Positions 29,924 through 39,463 of a stretch of 64,000 bases of DNA are shown piece after piece. The translations under genes were made by a program, and so were the position numbers. This DNA is from Bacteroidales bacterium (lineage in GTDB: Bacteria > Bacteroidota > Bacteroidia > Bacteroidales > F082). How positions within the stretch are numbered: the first letter of the stretch is position 1; each line of letters starts with the position of its first letter. The notes under the pieces were generated by a model. The model saw nothing but the letters and a program-made list of their open reading frames with translations. It did no database searches and was not told the origin of the DNA. The stretch covers positions 62,001-126,000 of the forward strand of contig JAGCCO010000003.1 in assembly GCA_017651645.1 (NCBI GenBank), written 5' to 3'.

Positions 29924-32367
29924 AACCCTTTGGCACATGCCTTTTTTCGTGGCTTCTACTTGTTTTCCTGACCTTCTTTGCAGGGAATTTGTTTTCACAA
30001 AATCACATCCTCAGCGGAAAAGTTACAGATGAAGACAACCGCCAGCCCTTGGCGTTCGTCAACGTGGTCATTAACGAGGGTCAGCATGGTGTCATCACCG
30101 ACATCGACGGGAAATACGAAATCAAATCCAACGAGGACATCACTAAAATTGTCTTTTCCTCTATCGGCTATGAGTCGAAAACCCTTACCTTACAGCCCAA
30201 CCAAAAGAAATGCAATGTCGCGCTGAAACCCACCACTTTCAAACTTAACGAAGTGACTGTGGAAGCCGGTGAGAACCCTGCACATCGTATCATCGACAGC
30301 CTGATGGCTCACCGCAAAGCCAACAATCCCAACTCGTTAGACTCCTACAAGTACAACATCTACGACCAGATGGTCATCACCATCGACAGTAGTGATTTTG
30401 GCAAGGCTCTCGCACTTTCCAACATTGAAAACACCAACCTTCATTATTTTGACAGCATCCTGAAACGGAGCGACATGATGGTGATGGAGACGGCCTCGGA
30501 AGTGCTTTTCAAAGCTCCCGACCGCAAACTGCAGCATGTGCTTGGCACCAAAGTGGCAGGCATGAAAGACCCCACCTTTATCTATCTTGTCAACAGCATG
30601 CAAAGTGTCAGTTTCTATGACGACCTCATTGACATCACTGGCAAGGCATACGTCAACCCCATCAGCCGAGGCAGCAAGAGCCGTTATTTCTTCACGTTGG
30701 AGTCGGTCAACCCCATTGGGCAAGGCGACTCACTTTACGTAATCTCGTTCCACCCCATGCGCGGCAGCACCTTCAACGGACTACGTGGCACGATGACTGT
30801 TAATAGCGATGGATGGGCATTGCAAAGTGTGAAAGCCTCGCCTAACGATGAAGAAGGCATCTTCATCGCCAACATCCAACAGCTTTACCAAAAGATTGAA
30901 GGACAATGGTTTCCGAAACAGCTCAACACCAACTTGAAGTTTCCAAGCATGGTGGTTGAAATCGATGGCAACACCTTTCCCATGGTGGCCATCGGAAAGA
31001 GCTATCTGAAAGATATTGAAATCAATCCAGAAATTAATAAAAGACAATTCTCCGACATTGAGGTTATGGTCGACCCCGATGCCGCCTACCGTGATGAGAG
31101 CTTCTGGAACGACCGACGCATCGACTCGCTCACCGAACGCGTCAAGGCCACTTACATCTTCGTGGACTCCTTGACTCAAGGCACCGACATTTTCGACCGT
31201 GTTTTGGGCCTGACCGACAAACTGATGGTTGAATCAGCCCTCCCCATTGGCTTCCTCGACCTTGATTTGGGAAAAATCATCAAACTTTCGGCCTACAGGG
31301 GGTGGTATTTCGGACTCGGAGCCTCCACTAACGACCGACTCTCGCGCCATATTCGCCTGAATGGTTTCGCAGGCTTTTGGACCCGCAAGAAGTATTTCGA
31401 CTATGGTGGCGGCATCAAGTGGTTGATCAACAGGCAGAAACAGATGGAGCTTGGCTTGCAGTTCACCAACAAATCGGAGGCAATGGGCGAGTTCGGAAGT
31501 TTCTCAAATGGCAGCATGCTCTCGGAATCGGAATACAAATACACCTTTTATGAGAATATCCACGTGCGCCAAAACATGGCCCAATTGCAGTTCTCGACCC
31601 GATTCGCCAGTCATTTCAAGGCTTATCTGAGTCTCAGTTCGTGCCACAAAAACTATGACGCGCAGTTTTTCCACACCCCGGCAGATTCGTTGACGAGTGC
31701 CCAGTTTAGCAACGCTGAAATCAAGCTCCGTTTCGCCTATAAGGAGAAATTCCTGAGCAAACCCGACGGCATCCAATCCTTAGGCACCACCTACCCCATC
31801 GTATGGCTCTCCTATCAGCACTCCTTCCCTATTTGGGGCGGACAATATGACTTCGACCGCATCAAATTTGAGGTCTCAAAGAATTTCTATACTCGCTATT
31901 TGGGCGTTTCCAAAATCCTGCTACAGGCGGGGTATGCCACAGAAAGCTGTCCCGTGATGGAAACCTTCAACATCTTAAGCACTTACGAGCCGTTCGGACT
32001 TTATTCGCCAGGCAGCTTCAGTACCATGCGACTTGACGAGTTCTTCTGCGACCGTTTCGTAGCCCTTTATCTGAGCCACAACTTCAATGGTATGCTTTGG
32101 AAGTCCAACTCCGAATGGTTCAAGCCCGAACTGGTTTTGGTCACCAACATCGGTTGGGGTGATATGAAACGCGCTGAAAACTATCCCAACAAGAACTTCA
32201 AGACCATGGAGAAGGGCTATTTTGAGAGCGGTGTGGTCGTGAAAGGATTGTTGAATGTACTTTGGGTAAAGGTCGGGGCTGGCGTGTTCTACCGTTACGG
32301 GCCTTACGCTTTCGATAATGTCTGGGACAACTTTGCTTGGAAATGGAGCGCTACGATTAGTTTATAG
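29920..32367 (+). CDS. DUF5686 outer-membrane protein with carboxypeptidase-like regulatory domain
   Basis: 815 residues. A signal peptide (about 1-26, ending LFSQN) is followed by a CarboxypepD_reg-like domain (ILSGKVTDEDNRQPLAFVNV, about 30-110). The long DUF5686 region comes next, with a predicted beta-barrel over the last about 350 residues. The final residues (WKWSATISL) fit an outer-membrane C-terminus. The family is widespread in Bacteroidota and its function is unknown. It is coupled to the DivIC-like gene upstream. A TTTAGAGTT repeat begins at its stop and runs to the apbE start. Confidence 0.87.
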   Translation: MKPFGTCLFSWLLLVFLTFFAGNLFSQNHILSGKVTDEDNRQPLAFVNVVINEGQHGVITDIDGKYEIKSNEDITKIVFSSIGYESKTLTLQPNQKKCNVALKPTTFKLNEVTVEAGENPAHRIIDSLMAHRKANNPNSLDSYKYNIYDQMVITIDSSDFGKALALSNIENTNLHYFDSILKRSDMMVMETASEVLFKAPDRKLQHVLGTKVAGMKDPTFIYLVNSMQSVSFYDDLIDITGKAYVNPISRGSKSRYFFTLESVNPIGQGDSLYVISFHPMRGSTFNGLRGTMTVNSDGWALQSVKASPNDEEGIFIANIQQLYQKIEGQWFPKQLNTNLKFPSMVVEIDGNTFPMVAIGKSYLKDIEINPEINKRQFSDIEVMVDPDAAYRDESFWNDRRIDSLTERVKATYIFVDSLTQGTDIFDRVLGLTDKLMVESALPIGFLDLDLGKIIKLSAYRGWYFGLGASTNDRLSRHIRLNGFAGFWTRKKYFDYGGGIKWLINRQKQMELGLQFTNKSEAMGEFGSFSNGSMLSESEYKYTFYENIHVRQNMAQLQFSTRFASHFKAYLSLSSCHKNYDAQFFHTPADSLTSAQFSNAEIKLRFAYKEKFLSKPDGIQSLGTTYPIVWLSYQHSFPIWGGQYDFDRIKFEVSKNFYTRYLGVSKILLQAGYATESCPVMETFNILSTYEPFGLYSPGSFSTMRLDEFFCDRFVALYLSHNFNGMLWKSNSEWFKPELVLVTNIGWGDMKRAENYPNKNFKTMEKGYFESGVVVKGLLNVLWVKVGAGVFYRYGPYAFDNVWDNFAWKWSATISL

Positions 32368-32415
32368 TTGAGAGTTTAGAGTTTAGAGTCAGTTGAAAGT
32401 TTAAAGTTTAGAGTT
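32366..32415. repeat. TTTAGAGTT-type dispersed repeat, copy between DUF5686 and apbE
   Basis: Tandem variants of AGTTGAGAGTTTAGAG fill the whole gap and end at the apbE ATG. It is related to copies at 10117, 34893 and 58107. Confidence 0.8.
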
Positions 32416-33408
32416 ATGAGAAGGGTGTTTTTGTTGATAATAGGTTTGGCATTTCTTGCGGCTTGTGGGAGACAGCCACAGAGAATCGTGCTGCAAGGCT
32501 TGGCGCAAGGCTCTTATTATGCCGTCACCTATTTTGATGAGGAGAACCGTAATTTCCAGCCTGAAATCGACTCGATCTTCCATGCTGTGGATATGTCGGT
32601 CAATCTTTGGGTGGACAGTTCCATTATCTCAAAAGTCAATCGGAACGAGGATGTTACGCTTGACAGCATCTTCATTGACAACTTCAACATCGCTCAGGAA
32701 GCCGCTCGCCTCTCCGATGGTTATTTCGACCCCACCATCTCTCCCATCGTGGCCGCTTGGGGCTTCAGCTACAAGAGCGGCGATAGTATCACGCCGCAGC
32801 TCATCGACAGCCTAAAACAATTGGTCGATTATCAGAAAATCCGCATTGAAAATGGAAAGGTGATCAAGGAAAATCCCGAAATAAAACTGGATTTCAACGC
32901 CATCGCACAAGGCTATACTTCCGATTTGATTGCGGCGTTTTTGGAGAGCCGGGGCATCAAAAACTACTTGGTCGACACGGGTGGTGAAATCATGGCACGC
33001 GGAAGCAAACCCAACGGCCAGCCGTGGATTGTGGGCATCGAGAAACCCGCCGAAAACTGGGATTCGGAACAAGTAGTGCAAACCCGTATCGCCTTGCGCG
33101 ACAAAGGTTTGGTCACCTCGGGCAGCACCCGAAAATATGTGGAGCGCAACGGCAGACGTTATTCCCACTGCATTGACCCCAAGACAGGCTATCCCGTAGA
33201 GCACAATGTGCTCAGTGCGACCGTGTTGGCCGAAAACTCCGTCTGGGCCGACGCCTTGGCTTCCATCTGCATGGTGATGGGCATAGAAAAGTCGTTACCG
33301 CTCATCGAAAGCATGGACGGCGTGGAAGCGTATTACATCTTCGTCAATGAGCAGAATGAACTGGAGACTTTTGCTACGGAAGGGTTTAGGGGATTGATAA
33401 TTGAATAG
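32416..33408 (+). CDS. apbE: FAD:protein FMN transferase (ApbE)
   Basis: A 330-residue lipoprotein (lipobox LAAC, Cys about 17). It attaches FMN through a phosphoester to Thr/Ser of membrane proteins such as the Na+-pumping NQR and RNF complexes. Motifs: LDFNAIAQGYTSDLIA, VDTGGEIMARG and VTSGSTRKYV, then YSHCIDPKTGYPVEH and the acidic metal site WADALAS. The length is normal. The ribosome-binding region lies within the TTTAGAGTT repeat, an unusual leader. Confidence 0.94.
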   Translation: MRRVFLLIIGLAFLAACGRQPQRIVLQGLAQGSYYAVTYFDEENRNFQPEIDSIFHAVDMSVNLWVDSSIISKVNRNEDVTLDSIFIDNFNIAQEAARLSDGYFDPTISPIVAAWGFSYKSGDSITPQLIDSLKQLVDYQKIRIENGKVIKENPEIKLDFNAIAQGYTSDLIAAFLESRGIKNYLVDTGGEIMARGSKPNGQPWIVGIEKPAENWDSEQVVQTRIALRDKGLVTSGSTRKYVERNGRRYSHCIDPKTGYPVEHNVLSATVLAENSVWADALASICMVMGIEKSLPLIESMDGVEAYYIFVNEQNELETFATEGFRGLIIE

Positions 33409-33410
33409 TT

Positions 33411-34079
33411 TTATTCTCGTTCATCACGCTCCAAAGACTCCAAAATGGCTTCAACCAAATTGTAAGCCCCATCATAGACATCCTTTAAGGTTGCATCGAG
33501 CATGTAGGCGGGTGTGGTGAAGACCAACAATTCGTTGTCAGCGCACACGTCACCGTGCTCGGTCTGCACATGGAATGCTCCCATCTTGCGGATGTTGTCA
33601 GCATCGGGTGTGCCTTCGTTGCCCAAGGTGACACATACGCCAGGCAATAGCTTGGCAAACATAACAGGGGCGATGCACATGCCGCCAAGGGGCTTGTTGG
33701 CTTCACGAGTCTCGACGATGGCACGAGCCACATCGGGCTGCACCTCCATGTCGGCACCTTTGTAGGCATAATCACAGAGGTTTTTGGCCACGCCATAGCC
33801 ACCACTGAAGAGCAGACCGTCATAGTCAGAGGCTTTGTATTCTTCAACGGGTTTGACTTGGCTGCGCGCCAATCGGGCGGCCTCAATCAAGATATTACGC
33901 TCTTCCTTGACCTGCTTCTCTGTCAGATGGTCAATGACCTCAGTCTGCGGGCGATTGGGGGCAAAGCATTGGTATTCACAATGATGCTGCTCAAGGGAGA
34001 GCAACAATGTAATGGCCTCGTTGATTTCGCTGCCGTCTTTACGGCCGCAGCCAGCTAGAATTACTGCAAATTTTTTCAT
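33411..34079 (-). CDS. elbB: ElbB-type glyoxalase (DJ-1/PfpI-like)
   Basis: A 222-residue cytosolic protein of the class I glutamine-amidotransferase-like superfamily. It shows the ElbB hallmarks ILAGCGRKDGSEINEA at the N-terminus, LFSGGYGVAKNLCDYA and the nucleophile elbow LGGMCIAPVM. The E. coli homologue has glyoxalase activity and has been linked to isoprenoid metabolism. It lies 11 bases after the enoyl-CoA hydratase gene on the same strand and is convergent with apbE. Confidence 0.92.
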   Translation of the reverse strand: MKKFAVILAGCGRKDGSEINEAITLLLSLEQHHCEYQCFAPNRPQTEVIDHLTEKQVKEERNILIEAARLARSQVKPVEEYKASDYDGLLFSGGYGVAKNLCDYAYKGADMEVQPDVARAIVETREANKPLGGMCIAPVMFAKLLPGVCVTLGNEGTPDADNIRKMGAFHVQTEHGDVCADNELLVFTTPAYMLDATLKDVYDGAYNLVEAILESLERDERE

Positions 34080-34090
34080 GGTGTATTTAA

Positions 34091-34891
34091 TTAGTTTTGA
34101 TTATCCCAATTCGGTTTCCTCTTCTCAAAAAACGCCTTCATCCCTTCCTGGCCGGCCTTCGAAATGCGTTGGTTGGCAATAGCCACCGAGGTTTGCATGA
34201 AGACGGGATTGTAACGATTGTCGGTGCCAGTCACCATGCGGAGCAGGTTCTTGCATTCGGCAATGGCATCGGGTGAGGCGTGCATAAAATGCTCAATGTA
34301 TTGTCGCTCCATGTCGATCATCTCGGTTTCGTTTACAACGACATTCACCAAGCGGAAATCTTTGGCTTCGTCGGCAGTGAAGCGTCTTCCTGTCAACATC
34401 AGTTCCTTTGCAGCAGTGTTGCCGATTTTAGCTACCACAAAAGGCGAAATCGTAGCTGGCGTAATGCCCAGACGTACCTCGGAGAAGGCGAACTTCGTTT
34501 CCTTTTCGGCAATCACGATGTCGGCGGTGGCAATGATACCATTTGCCCCACCGATACAGGCACCATGCACATCCACGATGACGGCCTTATTGCAAAAATA
34601 AATGGTTTGGAACAGTTTGGAGAGTTTCTCGGCATCAGCGATGTTTTGAGCATACTTATACCCAGCCATGTCCTTCATATACTCAAGGTCGGCACCAGCA
34701 CAGAAGGCCTTGCCATTGCCTTTCAGGATGATGACACGGATATCGTCGCGGCTGTTGAGCCACTCGAAGACCTCGGTCAGTTCATGTATCAGTTCAGCAT
34801 TCAGTGCGTTGCGCACCTCGGGGCGGTCGAGGTTAATCCAGGCCATGCTTTCGCCCAATTGTACTTTTATTGTCTTGAAATCCATGTTCAT
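34091..34891 (-). CDS. Enoyl-CoA hydratase/isomerase, methylglutaconyl-CoA hydratase-like
   Basis: A 266-residue crotonase-fold enzyme (Met 34885 is an alternative start). The oxyanion-hole segments are FCAGADLEYM and HGACIGGANGI. The run FAFSEVRLGITPATISPFVV is characteristic of the methylglutaconyl-CoA hydratase branch of leucine degradation. A methylcrotonyl-type carboxyltransferase at 11.8 kb would supply its substrate, which supports but does not prove the assignment. It is the first gene of a pair with elbB; its upstream region is filled with TTTAGAGTT repeats. Confidence 0.85.
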   Translation of the reverse strand: MNMDFKTIKVQLGESMAWINLDRPEVRNALNAELIHELTEVFEWLNSRDDIRVIILKGNGKAFCAGADLEYMKDMAGYKYAQNIADAEKLSKLFQTIYFCNKAVIVDVHGACIGGANGIIATADIVIAEKETKFAFSEVRLGITPATISPFVVAKIGNTAAKELMLTGRRFTADEAKDFRLVNVVVNETEMIDMERQYIEHFMHASPDAIAECKNLLRMVTGTDNRYNPVFMQTSVAIANQRISKAGQEGMKAFFEKRKPNWDNQN

Positions 34892-34892
34892 T

Positions 34893-34959
34893 AGTTTAGA
34901 GTTGAGAGTTTAGAGTTGAGAGTCAGTTGAAAGTGTAGGGTTGAGAGTTGGAAGTTTTG
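34893..34959. repeat. TTTAGAGTT-type dispersed repeat, copy upstream of the hydratase
   Basis: About six degenerate units of GTTGAGAGT/TTTAGAG lie between the hydratase start and the next plus-strand gene. The longest copy in the window. Confidence 0.8.
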
Positions 34960-35065
34960 AGATGCAATATTCGTGAAAAATTGCCAATCTAACGCAATCA
35001 TTCCACGAAAAATTCGTTTCTTTGCATGCAGTTAATAAAGTGCAATCAATATTTGACGTACTTAA

Positions 35066-35098
35066 TCAACTGATAACTGAACAACTGGTAACTTATTA
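35066..35098. repeat. AACTGATAACTGAACAACTG repeat
   Basis: The short run of AACTG units just before the 35101 gene is the reverse complement of the TTCAGTT-rich gap between xylB and xylA (8798-8822), so it appears to be another dispersed low-complexity repeat. Confidence 0.55.
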
Positions 35099-35100
35099 TA

Positions 35101-35559
35101 ATGGACGAAAACAATTTCAATAACGGACTCGACGACCTCCTTAACATGTTCAAGAAACTGATGGAGAACCAGGATCTTGACGCCATTCCAGGTATCAACG
35201 AAGAGCAGAAAGAACAACTAAAAATGTTTCTTGAAGACTTCGATGAAATCAAAGACGACATGAAGGTCGAGATATATAAATTGGATCCTTTCACGAAGCA
35301 GATGGTGGGCATGGTAATGGGTCAACTGAAGAACTTTACAGGTGAAAACCAAGAAGTCATGAATCAGAATGCCGTTCCACAAGAACCTCCCGTCAACAAA
35401 GAAAAACAGCTGACTGACATTCCCGGAACCACCGAGAATCTGGAAGCTAAACTTTCGGCCATCGATGCCCAACTGCGCAAGCCCGACCTCTCCGATGAGG
35501 AAATCAACCGCTTACTCGATGAGCGCACCTCCATCATGGCGGATTTAAACAGTCATTAA
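35101..35559 (+). CDS. Acidic helical protein of unknown function
   Basis: 152 residues, strongly acidic, with no signal peptide or membrane helix. Helical segments occupy about 1-85 (NGLDDLLNMFKKLMENQ, EQKEQLKMFLEDFDEIKDD). A Pro/Gln-rich linker (NAVPQEPPVNKEKQ) follows, then a second helical hairpin (LEAKLSAIDAQLRKPDLSDEEI). I do not recognise a family. It is followed 19 bases later by an outer-membrane barrel gene and could share its transcript. Confidence 0.7.
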   Translation: MDENNFNNGLDDLLNMFKKLMENQDLDAIPGINEEQKEQLKMFLEDFDEIKDDMKVEIYKLDPFTKQMVGMVMGQLKNFTGENQEVMNQNAVPQEPPVNKEKQLTDIPGTTENLEAKLSAIDAQLRKPDLSDEEINRLLDERTSIMADLNSH

Positions 35560-35578
35560 ACAAATCAAGAATAAACAC

Positions 35579-36274
35579 ATGAAGAAAGTTCTTTTCACCC
35601 TTATCGCATTGATTATCTCGGCGACTTCCTTCGCCCAACTCATTGCCAACAAAACGGATAACAAGGTCACCTTTAGCCTCGACCTGTTCAGTGATCTCCA
35701 ACTCGCTCCCAGCGACAATTGGGATCCTCGCGGTTTCAACCAAGGCGTGAGCTTCGCACTCACCTACAACTTTCCTTTGGGTGAGAGCACAAAACACACC
35801 GTATCCATCGGTGCAGGCCTGTCGTCACACAATTATTTCTCATATACACGCATCCTGAATCCTTACACCAACGGAGATTTCGAATACCAAGATTACCGCG
35901 ATGTGGAGAATTTCAAGCGTTATAAAGTCAACCCGACCTACGGTGAGATTCCTTTGGAACTGCGCTTCCGAATCAAGGATGCCGTTAAGATTGGCGTAGG
36001 CTTCAAAGTAGGCATTATGATGGCCACGAAGACCAAATATGTCGGTCCCGATAACGAAGAGAACACTCTGACCAATGAAAGCGGCGCCACCGTTCATGAG
36101 AAGCTTTGCTACATCAGCAATGTCGAACGTATGGCGTATTCTGCCACCTTACGCGTCGGCTGGAGATGGGTGAGTGCCTTTGCCGCCTATCAGATCAACC
36201 CGGTGTTCTCGGTCGGCCACAACGCGCCGGTCTTCCATCCCCTGTCGGTGGGTTTGACATTTGCACCATTCTAA
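35579..36274 (+). CDS. Outer-membrane beta-barrel protein (PorT/OmpW-like)
   Basis: 231 residues with a signal peptide (about 1-19, ending SFAQL). The alternating aromatic/hydrophobic pattern ends in LSVGLTFAPF, typical of an eight-stranded outer-membrane barrel. Segments VSIGAGLSSHNYF and IGVGFKVGIMMATKTKY fit barrel strands. Function is unknown. The queG start follows seven bases after the stop. Confidence 0.75.
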   Translation: MKKVLFTLIALIISATSFAQLIANKTDNKVTFSLDLFSDLQLAPSDNWDPRGFNQGVSFALTYNFPLGESTKHTVSIGAGLSSHNYFSYTRILNPYTNGDFEYQDYRDVENFKRYKVNPTYGEIPLELRFRIKDAVKIGVGFKVGIMMATKTKYVGPDNEENTLTNESGATVHEKLCYISNVERMAYSATLRVGWRWVSAFAAYQINPVFSVGHNAPVFHPLSVGLTFAPF

Positions 36275-36281
36275 CAAGGAC

Positions 36282-37241
36282 ATGGGACTGCGAGACGCAG
36301 GACTACAAGACATGGACTCCCTGTCAAAATGGATCATCGAAGAAGCCGAACATTTGGGCTTCGATGCATGCGGTATTGCCAATGCGACGGCCTTGAAGGA
36401 AGAGTCGGCACATGTGGAGCAATGGCTTGAAGGCCAATGCGAAGGCGAGATGGGCTACCTTACCCGTAATAAAGAGAAACGGTACGATCCACGCCTCTTG
36501 GTAGAAGGGACAAAATCCATCGTCACTGTGCTTTACAATTACTTCCCAAAGCAGCTATTGTGCAATGGCGAACATTACAAAATCGCCAAATATGCTTACG
36601 GTGTTGACTATCACGATGTCTTGAAACGCAAGATGCGACAGCTTTTGGAACGCATTGAGACACAAACGGGAAAGTTGGAAGGAGTTCGCGTTTTTGTGGA
36701 TTCCGCTCCAGTATTAGACCGAGCCTGGGCCGTGCGTTGTGGTTTGGGGTTCATTGGGAAAAACACCACGTTGATTCACCCTAAAAAAGGTTCATTTTTC
36801 TTCATCGGGCATCTGTTTCTGCCTCTTGACTTGACCGAAACCGGTCGAATAATGACTAACCACTGCGGCCGTTGTACAAAATGTCTTGACGCCTGTCCCA
36901 CTGGCGCTCTGGAGGCTCCCTTCCATATCGATGCTCGCAAGTGTATCTCTTACCTCACCATAGAATACAAAGGTAGCCTTGTAGGTCTTGACCCAAAATC
37001 ATTTAAGGGATGGATGTATGGCTGCGATATCTGTCAGGATGTGTGTCCCTATAACCGTTTTGCCTTACCCAACAATGAGCCCGAGTTCCAGCCATCTGAC
37101 CAACTTTTGGCCATGTGTGATGAGGATTGGAAGAATCTGAATCCAACTGATTTTGAGGCACTTTTTAAGCATTCCGCCGTGCAACGTGCTGGATATGAAG
37201 GCCTAAAACGGAATATCAATTTTATCTCAAGGGAGAGTTGA
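36282..37241 (+). CDS. queG: Epoxyqueuosine reductase QueG
   Basis: Catalyses the last step of queuosine synthesis in tRNA, using cobalamin and two [4Fe-4S] clusters. The cluster motifs are HCGRCTKCLDACPTGA and CDICQDVCPYN. The conserved catalytic region VFVDSAPVLDRAWAVRCGLGF is present. I use the ATG at 36282, preceded by AAGGA; 36312 is an alternative. At 319 residues it lacks the C-terminal HEAT repeats of the E. coli enzyme, which is usual for the short form. Its end overlaps the convergent barrel gene by 20 bases. Confidence 0.94.
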   Translation: MGLRDAGLQDMDSLSKWIIEEAEHLGFDACGIANATALKEESAHVEQWLEGQCEGEMGYLTRNKEKRYDPRLLVEGTKSIVTVLYNYFPKQLLCNGEHYKIAKYAYGVDYHDVLKRKMRQLLERIETQTGKLEGVRVFVDSAPVLDRAWAVRCGLGFIGKNTTLIHPKKGSFFFIGHLFLPLDLTETGRIMTNHCGRCTKCLDACPTGALEAPFHIDARKCISYLTIEYKGSLVGLDPKSFKGWMYGCDICQDVCPYNRFALPNNEPEFQPSDQLLAMCDEDWKNLNPTDFEALFKHSAVQRAGYEGLKRNINFISRES

Positions 37242-37872
37242 TGTTGTAGGTCAGTGTGAATTGGATGACCTTGTTATAGTATTGATTATAAAACCAACCA
37301 GGATTCCCTGTGAAGCGGATGGGGACAACAGAATACATATAGCGCGCACCAATGCCCCAATGATCGTTGAAAGCGAAGTGAATGCCTGCATTGGCTGTCA
37401 TGGAAAAGAAATTCCAACGTGATGTAGTGACTTGATAATCCGTATCCACGTCTTCCGTGGCTCTCAAGCGGATATCCGCGCTGGCACCAGCCTCCAACGT
37501 GATGAAATCCAAAGGCCTGTCATTGACACGGAAATAACCCAAATCATAACGCAGCATCAATGGAATTTCAGCGTAATGCAGACGCAAGCTATACGGATTA
37601 TAATAATACTCCATCACTTCCTTATTTGAGGAATGTGCTCCGAGGAGGGAATACTTCAACTCCATCTGAGCAGAGAGATGATCGTCCAACGGCAGATTGA
37701 CGTATGCTCCCGCTGTGAAACCCAGCTGATGATAGCCTGCATAGTGGTCGCCATCCACCTGGCAGAATGTCGGGCCAAGAATAAGGCCACTGTTAAATGA
37801 TTGAGCCACCGTTGTTTTGATGCCAAAAGATACCGCAACAAACAACACCAAAGTGAAAAGCAACTTTTTCAT
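37222..37872 (-). CDS. Outer-membrane beta-barrel protein (PorT-like)
   Basis: 216 residues, with a signal peptide (about 1-23, ending TVAQS). The repeated strand pattern (GLILGPTFCQVDGDH, LGFTAGAYVNLPL, HWGIGARYMYSVVPI) ends in FTLTYNINSPLR, typical of the porT-family outer-membrane barrel domain. It lies 10 bases after the MltF-like gene on the same strand, so the two are probably co-transcribed. Confidence 0.78.
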   Translation of the reverse strand: MKKLLFTLVLFVAVSFGIKTTVAQSFNSGLILGPTFCQVDGDHYAGYHQLGFTAGAYVNLPLDDHLSAQMELKYSLLGAHSSNKEVMEYYYNPYSLRLHYAEIPLMLRYDLGYFRVNDRPLDFITLEAGASADIRLRATEDVDTDYQVTTSRWNFFSMTANAGIHFAFNDHWGIGARYMYSVVPIRFTGNPGWFYNQYYNKVIQFTLTYNINSPLR

Positions 37873-37882
37873 GACAAATTAA

Positions 37883-39355
37883 CTAATTATCCATCAAAGC
37901 CTTATAATGAGAATACCGATCCATGATCTCCTCAACAAAACGATAGGTCTCAGTACCTCTCAGATAACCGCTTTTGCAGCAAGTGTCATTGAGATATTTC
38001 GACTTGTTAAGGATATAATAATCAACGTTATCGTCCCACAGATCAGGAGCCTTCCCATGTTTTTGGGCAAGACGCTGAGCATCCAAAACATGACCTAAGC
38101 CTGCATTATAGGCAGCCAAAACAAACTTTACCCGCTCCAGACTGTCAACAACCTTGTTTTTCAATGACTTGTCAAGATATGAAATAAGCTTTCCACCTGC
38201 TTCCAGCTGTTCGTCGACCGAAGAATCATAGTCGATTCCGTATTTCTTCATCACGGAGGGCATCAGCTGCATCAGACCGAAAGCACCTTTCTCACTCTCC
38301 AGATCCACCTTAAAGCGTGATTCCTGATAGATCAAAGCCGCCAATAGACGCCAGTCCCAACCAATTTTCTTGGCCGTCTTTTTGATGGAACCGTCGAAAG
38401 AAGACAGACGATGGTTCGATTCTTCGCGCCTTGAGGAAATATACTTGCCGTTTTTGACATAGCGTAGCATCACCTTCCTCAGATGCTTTTGCTCAGCGTT
38501 ATCAATCCATTCATTTAATGCCTTTTGGAGCGAAGAGTCGTTGTCTTGCCGCTTGACCACCCATCCTATGGGTTGTTCGATGCTGACGGCGAGTTTTGTA
38601 TCCACGCTACTGAGATTATAGGAAGCCATCTTAGCGATGTATTCATCCACAACGGTATAGTCAATTCGACCTTCATCTACCAACTGCATCAACTCGATAG
38701 GGTTCAGCGTATCGCATTCCACCACATAGATGGTGTCGCCGATCTCTTCCGAAAGGTGTTCCAATACTTTGGCGGAATGAAGTCCCTTGGTCACATGAAC
38801 GGTCTTCCCGGCCAAGTCGAGTGGCGAACGAAGCAGTTGGCTTTCAATTTCGTTTTTTGTCGACATTGAACCCCAGCCTTTAGGCATCCGCTGCACAAGA
38901 ACACTTTTTTGGGTAAAGATAGGATTTGACAGCAGATACTTCTTTTTCAGTTGTTTGGTCAGACCCACACCCGTAGCAAGCACATCCACCCGACATGAAT
39001 CCAACAGGTAGAAACAGCTGTCCATGTTGTCGTTCACAATCATTTCAAGCCTCAGGTTATGGGAGTCGCAAAAATCCTTCAGCAACTCATATTCAAAACC
39101 TGAAGGATGATTATTATACATATTATAATTGATATCGCCGCAGTTAGTGACCGCCACCAAAACGCCCTTTTCCTGAAGATGCTCAAGAACCGATAAAGTG
39201 TCCATTGGCTGTTGAGACTCTTCTATCAACGTTTCCTCTTGCTTTTCCTCAGATTTGTTTCCATCATTTTCTTTTGGATTTTCACTGTTTTTGCACGAAA
39301 ACAGAAAACAAAATGAAATAATAATTCCTAAAATAATGAGTGTTTTTTTCTTCAT
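37883..39355 (-). CDS. mltF: Lytic murein transglycosylase, MltF-like lipoprotein
   Basis: 490 residues from the Met at 39355 (MKKKTLIILG), giving a lipoprotein signal ending LFSC. Residues about 60-300 are a solute-binding-protein type 3 domain (GVLVAVTNCGDINYN, SCRVDVLATGVGLT). The C-terminal SLT domain follows, with the catalytic Glu in ALIYQESRF and the GAFGLMQLMPSV motif. This is the MltF layout: peptidoglycan cleavage with a sensing domain. The longer frame upstream of this Met lacks a signal. Co-transcribed with the barrel gene downstream. Confidence 0.92.
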   Translation of the reverse strand: MKKKTLIILGIIISFCFLFSCKNSENPKENDGNKSEEKQEETLIEESQQPMDTLSVLEHLQEKGVLVAVTNCGDINYNMYNNHPSGFEYELLKDFCDSHNLRLEMIVNDNMDSCFYLLDSCRVDVLATGVGLTKQLKKKYLLSNPIFTQKSVLVQRMPKGWGSMSTKNEIESQLLRSPLDLAGKTVHVTKGLHSAKVLEHLSEEIGDTIYVVECDTLNPIELMQLVDEGRIDYTVVDEYIAKMASYNLSSVDTKLAVSIEQPIGWVVKRQDNDSSLQKALNEWIDNAEQKHLRKVMLRYVKNGKYISSRREESNHRLSSFDGSIKKTAKKIGWDWRLLAALIYQESRFKVDLESEKGAFGLMQLMPSVMKKYGIDYDSSVDEQLEAGGKLISYLDKSLKNKVVDSLERVKFVLAAYNAGLGHVLDAQRLAQKHGKAPDLWDDNVDYYILNKSKYLNDTCCKSGYLRGTETYRFVEEIMDRYSHYKALMDN

Positions 39356-39463
39356 TACGTAGAGTTTTGGCGCGGTAAAAGTACTAAAATTTATCATTTG
39401 AACGAAAAAAGGGATGAGATTGCTCTGAATTTTGTAATTTTGTACACTTATTTTGCATCAAAA

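Noticed and set aside
34893..34959. CRISPR-like array made of TTTAGAGTT units
   Set aside because: Units are degenerate and contiguous, with no unique spacers of constant length and no cas genes.
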